Under the pieces are notes generated by a model. That model was not told the DNA's origin and made no database searches. It was given only the letters and a program-made list of their open reading frames with translations. DNA of 64,000 nucleotides, from contig NZ_CP034447.1 of NCBI RefSeq assembly GCF_003952485.1, positions 5,408,501 through 5,472,500 on the forward strand. Reading direction: 5' to 3'. Within the stretch, counting starts at the first letter, position 1; each line of letters begins with the position of its first letter. The translations under genes and the position numbers were made by a program. This document shows, piece by piece, positions 58,790 through 64,000 of the stretch. Source of the DNA: Mesorhizobium sp. M1E.F.Ca.ET.045.02.1.1 (GTDB taxonomy: Bacteria > Pseudomonadota > Alphaproteobacteria > Rhizobiales > Rhizobiaceae).

Positions 58790-60235
58790 CTAGAACACAC
58801 CGCCGATGCCGATGCCGCCACTGATATCAGGAGGAGGGGCGGCTGGGCGCGAGGGCTGCGGTTTGGAGGATCTTGCGGCCTTCCGGCCGGTCGCCGCCTT
58901 CCCGGATACGGGAGCGGGATTCGAAGAAACCTTGGCCGGCGCTGTCCTTTGTGCGATCACCGGATCCCTGCAGACACGGCCCGACTGCAGGAACAGATCG
59001 CTTAGAAGCTCGAGAGTGGGTTCGGTCGACGACGTCGTCCGCTTGGTGTTCTTGTTGTAGTTGGTGACCGCGCGGACGGAGCCTTTGCCCCAATTTCCAT
59101 CCACAGTGGCGCGGTAACAACCAAGGCGGCGCAACTCCGTCTGGATGCTGCGCGCCAGATCGGTCGCCTTCTGCTGCTCCGGCTCATTGGTGGACTTGCC
59201 GACGATCAGCGTTTCAAGGCCTGATACGACGCTTTGCCGGGCACTCTCGAGACTGGCGACTTGGGTGCCGACCGGCTTGGTCGATGGATCGGGCGACGCC
59301 GGAACTTCGACCGACCGCAATGTCTGCCCCACGATCATCACTGCCGTCTGCAAGTCGTTGGAGGCCAGTTCGACCTGCAGTTTTTCCTTGGCGGCGGGGT
59401 CCGACAGAATGCGCGACAGGCTGACGCTCAGTTGGACCGGATCGAGCACCTGCTGTTCGGTGAAATAGAACTGCTCGCGCAGGTTTGATTGATCCCAGGG
59501 CACCTGCCGCCCGAGCGTCAGCGCCTCGGTCCGGTTGCGTACGCGGATCATCATGTCCGAAATGCTGAGACCGGGGATTTCTATGTTCTGCAACAGGGCG
59601 GTGGTGAAAGGGCTGTTGCTTCCCGCTCCATCGAGCGTGGTATTGCCGGGCTGAGTTGCGAAGGCAACGAAGGTGTTTTCGCCTACCTCGACCTGCGCCA
59701 GGCCGCCAGCCGAATTCGCACCCTTTCCCATCGGGTTGTCACGGCAGGCGTCGAGGAAAATGAATGTCGGCCGCTCGCGCCGGGCAAACCTCGAGATGAC
59801 GTCGTCGAGCCTGACGGCCTGTGCGGTCAACTCCTCCAGACTTTTCGCATCCGGCGTGTCGACCGGCAGCAGAAAGTTCTCACCGTGAAGCTGAACGCCG
59901 TGGCCGGCGTAGAAGATCAGCACCGCGCCGGCGCTCGAAAGCCTGCTGTCGGCTTGCTGAAACAACCGGGCAAATCCGTCGGCGGACAGATCGGTGCCGC
60001 TCAGGACGTCGAAATTCAGCCGTTGGAGGCTCTCCGAAAGCTTTTTTGCATCGTTGGTGGCGTTGGCAAGATGCGGGAGATGAGGGCTCTGATAGTTGGA
60101 ATTGCCGATGACGATCGCCAGCCGCTTACTCGGCTGCGGCGTCGCCTCTTGGTCCACCGCGGCTTGAACGTCGATCAAGCCGAACCATGAAAACAGCAGA
60201 ACCGCCAGGATGCGCAGAAAGGGACCACAGGTCAT
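58790..60235 (-). CDS. Secreted caspase-fold (peptidase C14) protein
   Basis: The 481-aa protein begins with a signal peptide (TCGPFLRILAVLLFSWFGL, ending DVQAA). Its caspase-fold domain has RLAIVIGNSNYQSPHLPHL, the catalytic His in FYAGHGVQ (His112) and the catalytic Cys in FLDACRDNP (Cys164). The second half has a helical stretch and a peptidoglycan-binding-like or wing segment (LGCYRATVDGNWGKGSVRAV) and ends in a Pro/Ser/Ala-rich tail. Alphaproteobacterial proteins of this type are periplasmic metacaspase relatives of unknown substrate. An upstream Met (60292) would add 19 residues before the signal. It is divergent from an outer-membrane protein gene. Confidence 0.85.
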   Translation of the reverse strand: MTCGPFLRILAVLLFSWFGLIDVQAAVDQEATPQPSKRLAIVIGNSNYQSPHLPHLANATNDAKKLSESLQRLNFDVLSGTDLSADGFARLFQQADSRLSSAGAVLIFYAGHGVQLHGENFLLPVDTPDAKSLEELTAQAVRLDDVISRFARRERPTFIFLDACRDNPMGKGANSAGGLAQVEVGENTFVAFATQPGNTTLDGAGSNSPFTTALLQNIEIPGLSISDMMIRVRNRTEALTLGRQVPWDQSNLREQFYFTEQQVLDPVQLSVSLSRILSDPAAKEKLQVELASNDLQTAVMIVGQTLRSVEVPASPDPSTKPVGTQVASLESARQSVVSGLETLIVGKSTNEPEQQKATDLARSIQTELRRLGCYRATVDGNWGKGSVRAVTNYNKNTKRTTSSTEPTLELLSDLFLQSGRVCRDPVIAQRTAPAKVSSNPAPVSGKAATGRKAARSSKPQPSRPAAPPPDISGGIGIGGVF

Positions 60236-60544
60236 GCCACGAACTCGTCTCAGCAGGCGACAGTCGTCAAGTCGCCGAAGCGCCTCACCCATGGCGCCAC
60301 CCCGCGCGCCGAAACTCGTCTCCGAAGACGCGAAAAATCTACATCAGAAACCATCTCAAAGGAAGCGCAGCACTGGCCGATAGTCGGAAAACACAGTCAG
60401 TCCCAACAAGATATAGGAAATCCAACGGATTTTCTGATAGGATGCTCGGATCATATCTGCTGTAGCTATTGGTTGCACTTCCGATTTCCTACTATCGCAT
60501 TGCTTGTATTGAATAAAATTGTTCAAGTTCGAGGGGGAATGACG

Positions 60545-61645
60545 ATGAAGGTGGAAAAGCGGCTTCTGCGCCTTTGGGTCCTGGGCACGTTTTCAATCGG
60601 CGCCGCAGCCATTTTCATGCCGTCCGAGGCACGCGCCTGTATCGTCGACAACGACGGAACCTTCCTGGACCCCAATTGCTATATTGGCGGCGCCGCCAAT
60701 GGCGCGATTGTCGACACGTCGCTGGACGCGCTTCACGACATCGTTGACGATATTGTCGAGGCGGATGTCGGTCCGGCAAAGGCAGTTCCGCCAGCGCCGG
60801 TGCAGACGGCGCCTTTTGGCGTTTTCGCATCCGGCCAGTTTGCCCATACCGAGCATGACGGCTTCAAGATATCGAACAGCGTCGACACTTTCGACGGGCC
60901 GCATTTCGACGTCGATGAATTTTCCGCCGCAATCAGCGTGGACTTCAATGCCGCCAAGCATTTCGGGTTCGACAACGAGCACGGCCTCAATCTCGGTCTG
61001 TTCGGCGGCTACGCTTCGGCCAAGGTGGGTGTCGATGCATTCGAGTTCTTCAGCGGCGGCGATGCCACCAACAGAAGCGGCATGTTCGGCGGTTATGGAC
61101 TCTATCGCCATGACACCAGCTACATGCTTGTCGCCGCCTCGGCTTTTCTCGGCAACACCGATGTCGATCGCGGGAGGCAATTCGGCAGCTATGACACACA
61201 GGGCTATGCAATAACCGGGTCTGTCGGCCGCATCTTCAACCTGACCGACCGGGTGCGCTTCGACCTGCGCGGCGGATTGCTGGGGGTTACCTTTACCGGC
61301 GATGCATATGAAGACAACTTCGGCACCGACTACGGGAAAAGCCGTCTGTCCTTCGGCGCAGTCAAGTTCGAACCCGGCATCTATGCCGATTTTCAACTTG
61401 GGAACGGCATGGTGATCAGCCCCTATGCGCGGGCCGATGTCCAGCAGCGCTTCGGCTATTCCAACACGGCCAGCGTGGAGGGCGTGGAGAGCGAGTTCGA
61501 CGACGCGGACTTCTCGGTGGCGTTGTACTCCGGTTTCAACCTGAAGATGACAAGCTCGACAACGCTAAGCACCGAAATTCGCGGCAAGTGGTCGGCGGAC
61601 AGCACGACCATCAGCGGCAAGCTGGGCCTGAAGATCGCCTTCTAG
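60545..61645 (+). CDS. Outer-membrane beta-barrel (autotransporter-like) protein
   Basis: The 366-aa protein has a signal peptide (ending SEARACIVD), a short loop with two cysteines, and then alternating strands with glycine and aromatic residues (LNLGLFGGYASAKVGVDAFE, ISPYARADVQQRFGYSNTAS). It ends LGLKIAF, the C-terminal Phe signal of outer-membrane barrels. It resembles the autotransporter barrel but lacks a long passenger, so it is likely a porin-like or small autotransporter-type barrel. ATG 60545 is preferred over 60539 because GGGGGA is at a proper distance. The 309-bp gap to the caspase gene is AT-rich and probably holds both promoters. Confidence 0.82.
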   Translation: MKVEKRLLRLWVLGTFSIGAAAIFMPSEARACIVDNDGTFLDPNCYIGGAANGAIVDTSLDALHDIVDDIVEADVGPAKAVPPAPVQTAPFGVFASGQFAHTEHDGFKISNSVDTFDGPHFDVDEFSAAISVDFNAAKHFGFDNEHGLNLGLFGGYASAKVGVDAFEFFSGGDATNRSGMFGGYGLYRHDTSYMLVAASAFLGNTDVDRGRQFGSYDTQGYAITGSVGRIFNLTDRVRFDLRGGLLGVTFTGDAYEDNFGTDYGKSRLSFGAVKFEPGIYADFQLGNGMVISPYARADVQQRFGYSNTASVEGVESEFDDADFSVALYSGFNLKMTSSTTLSTEIRGKWSADSTTISGKLGLKIAF

Positions 61646-62061
61646 CCTTTCGGTCACCGGCAAGAGCTCTTTCGCGCCAGTGGGGCAGGACGCCGGCGAT
61701 GTCGGGCTGAGGTTGATTCTGCAGGGAGCCGTGCCGGCGGTTTCGGCTTTCCGGTTATCCCAGAGTGTCTTCTGCGGCATCCTGATCCGCCGTCGCCCCT
61801 TCGTCTCCGGTGCCTGTATCCGACACTTGGCCATCGCCCGAGCCAGTCGGGGGAAGCACCGTCACGTCCATTCGAGCGATCCGGGATGCCGCTCTCCCTT
61901 GCGCGTTCGGCTCGCTGTCGCCTGTCTCCAAAACGGAGGCCTTTGCAAGATGGCCAATGCTTTCGCCGCTCTTGCCGGGAAAAGCTGCATCGGGTGATGC
62001 CTGAGGTCTGGTGCTACGCTGCACTGCACCGGCGTTGTGCTGGCTTCCAATCGGAGAGGTC
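61646..62061. other. 416-bp region with no supported gene
   Basis: No frame here has a credible start and composition. A minus-strand frame of about 120 codons (61755-62117) has low-complexity content rich in Gly, Asp, Ala and Thr and only a TTG start. I see no repeat or terminator hairpin that I can support. Confidence 0.4.
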
Positions 62062-62223
62062 ATGGCTGCGCTCCAGGTGGATGACAGACGCACTATGGCA
62101 CGGCTGGCTGGTGCCAACCTTGTGGCTGGCTGGGCAAACGCTTGGTTTCAGGCGAGTTCAGAGCGCCACCGGCCCGATTGGCTGTCATATCGGTCCAAGC
62201 CCCGGTGGGAGGATGACAAATAA
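62062..62223 (+). CDS. Hypothetical 53-aa protein
   Basis: An ATG with a good GGAGAGG 2-8 bp upstream opens a 53-codon frame. The product is soluble, with LAGANLVAGWANAWFQASSE and a basic, aromatic C terminus (RHRPDWLSYRSKPRWEDDK). No family is recognised. It is supported by the ribosome-binding site and the lack of a competing gene only. Confidence 0.4.
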   Translation: MAALQVDDRRTMARLAGANLVAGWANAWFQASSERHRPDWLSYRSKPRWEDDK

Positions 62224-62406
62224 TCGTCCAGAGAATGTCAGCAATCCATCAGACTTGGGTCGCATGCGGGAGGGACTGTAGAACCCCTTTTTCTTGCCTT
62301 CCAGCAACAGTATTGTTCTTCGAAAGTGCTGGAGGAGAATCCAGCCGGGCAGTTTCGAGGGCAGCCCCCGAAAAAGAACTACGCTGCGGAATACCTAGAA
62401 CGAAGA

Positions 62407-62586
62407 ATGTCAGCCATGCAGTTCACCGCCTTTCTGGATCCGTGCGACCAGTGGATGGTCTATGACTTATTTTCCGATCTCCCGGCGGAGTTGCCGGGCA
62501 GACTGCTGCTTGGACTGACACAGAACGACGCCGAGCAGTTAACCGAGCAGGCGAACGTGGAATTCGTGTCGATGCCGGCCGAATAG
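62407..62586 (+). CDS. Hypothetical 59-aa protein
   Basis: From the ATG at 62407 the product reads MSAMQFTAFLDPCDQWMVYD and later LPGRLLLGLTQNDAEQLTEQ, with an acidic soluble character and plausible strand-helix alternation. A GTG at 62326 with a longer N terminus is possible. Function unknown. No clear ribosome-binding site distinguishes the starts. Confidence 0.45.
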   Translation: MSAMQFTAFLDPCDQWMVYDLFSDLPAELPGRLLLGLTQNDAEQLTEQANVEFVSMPAE

Positions 62587-62713
62587 GATTAGAGGAAAGA
62601 GGAATCGAGCGGCGGGGACAGAACCGTCGAGCTTCGGACTGGCAGAAGCTCATGGATGGCGCCGCCAGCTCAGGAAGACGCCGACTCGCAAGCCATTGTG
62701 ACCCGGAGCGAAA

Positions 62714-62822
62714 AGCTAAAGCGCGTCGCGATCTTTCAGATTCGCTTCGTGCGCTTTAGGTTTTTGATTTTACGCATGTCTTGGTCCCGAAACCGGTTCC
62801 CACTTTCGGGGGACATGCTTTA
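62714..62822. repeat. Dispersed palindromic repeat, copy 2 (long form)
   Basis: It contains GCTAAAGCGCGTCGCGATCT, GCGCTTTAGGTTTTTGATTT, ACGCATGTC and GGTCCCGAAACCGGTTCCCA followed by CTTTCGGGGGACATGC. Two palindromes (GCTAAAGCGC / GCGCTTTAG and CGCATGTC / GACATGC) flank the core shared with the copy at 49021. This type of element is common in rhizobial intergenic DNA. Confidence 0.75.
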
Positions 62823-62839
62823 GCCAGCAACGACCCAGT

Positions 62840-62989
62840 CTAATTCCAAGAGACCCTGACGAGGCCTTGGAAGTTCTCAACCTGATCGATGCTCTTCATC
62901 AGCGCAATTCGATAGGCGCTCTTGTTCGCCAAGCCATCCCAGACCAAGAACGCGGCAACGGCGGCGACGATCAATAGGATCGGTCGCAT
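62840..62989 (-). CDS. Small single-helix membrane protein, 49 aa
   Basis: A GGGAG ribosome-binding site 7-11 bp upstream leads to MRPILLIVAAVAAFLVWDGL, a membrane helix or uncleaved signal, followed by a soluble tail (YRIALMKSIDQVENFQGLVR). Size and order look genuine. No partner is known. It is too short for most gene finders and lies in the gene-poor tail of the window. Confidence 0.55.
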   Translation of the reverse strand: MRPILLIVAAVAAFLVWDGLANKSAYRIALMKSIDQVENFQGLVRVSWN

Positions 62990-63095
62990 TGTGGAACTCC
63001 CTCAAAGCTCCTCGTACGCGCATTGGTTATTATGCCCCCGGCCGGAGTTAAGCACAAGCAAGTGCTAATGTAGCTTCCATAGGGGGGATCTCAAA

Positions 63096-63311
63096 ATGCT
63101 GAAAGCGCGACGAAAGCCGCAGAAGGCTTACCCGAACAGCGACCGCTATGGAGAGGACGGCCGGCGCCTCTATAGCGCCTATGACGCCGCGACGGTGGCT
63201 CGACGACGTGGGCGCCAAGCCTGGGTGAAACGCATCCGGTTTGCTGGGATCGCGCTGGCCATTATTGCTGTAATTGTGGTGGGAATCGTCGTCAGCGCTT
63301 TGCCGCACTAG
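63096..63311 (+). CDS. Small C-terminally anchored membrane protein, 71 aa
   Basis: The product has a basic N-terminal half (LKARRKPQKAYPNSDRYG, then YDAATVARRRGRQAWVKR) and a C-terminal membrane helix (FAGIALAIIAVIVVGIVVS). GGGGGATC precedes the ATG. It overlaps the convergent 52-aa gene by 4 bp. Function unknown. Confidence 0.55.
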   Translation: MLKARRKPQKAYPNSDRYGEDGRRLYSAYDAATVARRRGRQAWVKRIRFAGIALAIIAVIVVGIVVSALPH

Positions 63312-63466
63312 CCGGCGAGGACTAGTCCAATGCCGATGCCCAGGCCAATGGCGATGCCTAGGAAGAGCTTGCCGAGCAAATCGAGGACGATGACGCGGAC
63401 CTTGCCCCAAACGTCTCTATGGGGCTCGCGGAGAGCGCTGGAGAGGTCATCAAACACCGTATCCAT
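63308..63466 (-). CDS. Small membrane protein, 52 aa, with glycine-zipper helix
   Basis: The frame opens at 63466 with MDTVFDDLSSALREPHRDVW, then a short amphipathic part and LFLGIAIGLGIGIGLVLAG, a C-terminal helix with small residues every second to fourth position as in glycine zippers. It converges on the 71-aa membrane protein gene with a 4-bp overlap. The N-terminal half resembles soluble ends of small membrane-shaping proteins such as ElaB/DUF883, but no family is claimed. Confidence 0.45.
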   Translation of the reverse strand: MDTVFDDLSSALREPHRDVWGKVRVIVLDLLGKLFLGIAIGLGIGIGLVLAG

Positions 63467-64000
63467 GGACAGACTCTAGATCGGAACGCGACGGATGTGA
63501 ATCCCCATCCTCTGGCGTTTTCACACCAGTTCTTAGCGGCTGCTAATTTTGCGCTCCTCATGTCTCCTTATATCGGCGTGCCCCCAGGCCGTTATGGGCG
63601 CAACCTTCAACATCGTATTTTTATTCAACTCGTCTAATAGACGGGACGTATCCGTAGTTTAAACCTGGAAAGACCGATCTTGCGGCTGCCGATGTCACGT
63701 GGCCTTGTCGACCGAGCGGTGTCGCATGCTGTGCCGGATAAGCGGCGTGAGTGGAGGCCTTGCCCCTGAAAAATGACCGGCGCCGTTGGTGGAGGTTGCC
63801 TGAACTGCTGGCGCCGGCCAGTTCAGTGCGCAAACGCAGCCATAGCTGAGTCTTGACGTCGGGTCACCTTTCGCGCCGGCGGGTCGAAACACGCGCTCAG
63901 CGGGAACTGACGCGGCGCGCGGAGGCCGGCGCAGGACCACGCATATAATAAAGCTCCGGCCGATAGCGTGGTGCAACGAATTCGCGAAAGGCTGATGCCA
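63467..64000. other. 534-bp region to the window edge without a supported gene
   Basis: Minus-strand frames here (such as 63695-63976) are rich in Arg, Pro and Ala with no domain-like segment and are probably not genes. The last 100 bp could belong to a gene beginning outside the window. I see no tRNA, repeat or terminator. Confidence 0.4.

Noticed and set aside
61755..62117. A 120-codon minus-strand frame beside the outer-membrane protein gene
   Set aside because: TTG start, no ribosome-binding site, low-complexity Gly/Asp/Ala-rich content.
63695..63976. A 93-codon minus-strand frame near the right edge
   Set aside because: Arg/Pro-rich with scattered hydrophobic residues and no recognisable start context; treated as non-coding.
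1..64000. CRISPR arrays, insertion sequences or prophage
   Set aside because: No regularly spaced direct repeats, transposase motifs or phage structural genes were seen.

Overview
This 64 kb window looks like chromosomal DNA from a Mesorhizobium-type member of the Hyphomicrobiales (Rhizobiales). The DNA is GC-rich throughout. It encodes a phosphatidylcholine synthase (pcs-type), HspQ, an IalB-family protein, a SbmA/BacA-like ABC-D transporter with its own ATPase, a DUF2059 protein and a purine-nucleoside-type BMP ABC transporter. It also carries intergenic repeats of a kind I associate with rhizobial genomes. I see no insertion sequence, prophage, CRISPR array or rRNA. There is one tRNA (Val, anticodon CAC). 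The genus is inferred from gene content, not from a marker gene.

Layout. 0-9 kb: end of a uracil-DNA glycosylase family gene, an Lrp/AsnC regulator, a DUF3299 gene broken by an in-frame TAG, an unrecognised 450-aa protein, GNAT and AlkD, a beta-hydroxyacid dehydrogenase, and a polar amino-acid ABC transporter without its ATPase. 8-15.5 kb: molybdenum cofactor genes (mobB-mobA and moaA, the latter with a ModE-box-like dyad upstream), a DMT exporter, the remains of a secreted-protein gene that looks internally inverted, a MarR regulator with twin operators and a divergent alpha/beta hydrolase, and a rhodanese. 15.7-19.3 kb: a periplasmic L,D-transpeptidase, a membrane protein and two small secreted proteins.

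19.5-32.4 kb is the most unusual part. It encodes (1) a class III nucleotide cyclase with a TolB/FlgO-like middle and TPRs, (2) a 1426-aa cytochrome P450-DyP peroxidase fusion with two membrane segments in the middle, (3) a Crp-family regulator on the opposite strand, (4) a 1223-aa protein joining a subtilisin-like protease to an HExxH metalloprotease, and (5) a metallo-beta-lactamase-fold protein whose start overlaps the protease stop. Perfect TGTGA-N6-TCACA sites lie upstream of the P450-DyP gene and of the protease-MBL pair. The regulator keeps the Arg-Glu of the CRP recognition helix and the Gly-Glu/Arg-Thr of the cyclic-nucleotide pocket. The simplest reading is a local cAMP circuit: cyclase, Crp, then heme oxidase and dual protease with hydrolase. 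Its biological purpose is unknown to me. This is my best candidate for an undescribed system.

32.5-48 kb: tRNA-Val, gph, rpiA, a DUF2059 protein, gor, and mgtE. The mgtE leader holds a proline-containing 16-codon upstream ORF and two mutually exclusive hairpins, one of which buries the Shine-Dalgarno sequence. Then come an ABC-D transporter, a DsbA-like protein, an orphan YejA-type binding protein, ialB, hspQ, a UbiH-like hydroxylase, and a DUF2182-DUF1326-pcs cluster. 49-58 kb: a quinone oxidoreductase, a four-gene BMP-type nucleoside ABC operon, a small LNPQPLPPH-motif protein, rimO and a TerC-family protein. 58-64 kb: a secreted caspase-fold protein divergent from an outer-membrane barrel protein, then a gene-poor tail with several very small, mostly membrane, proteins and palindromic repeats.
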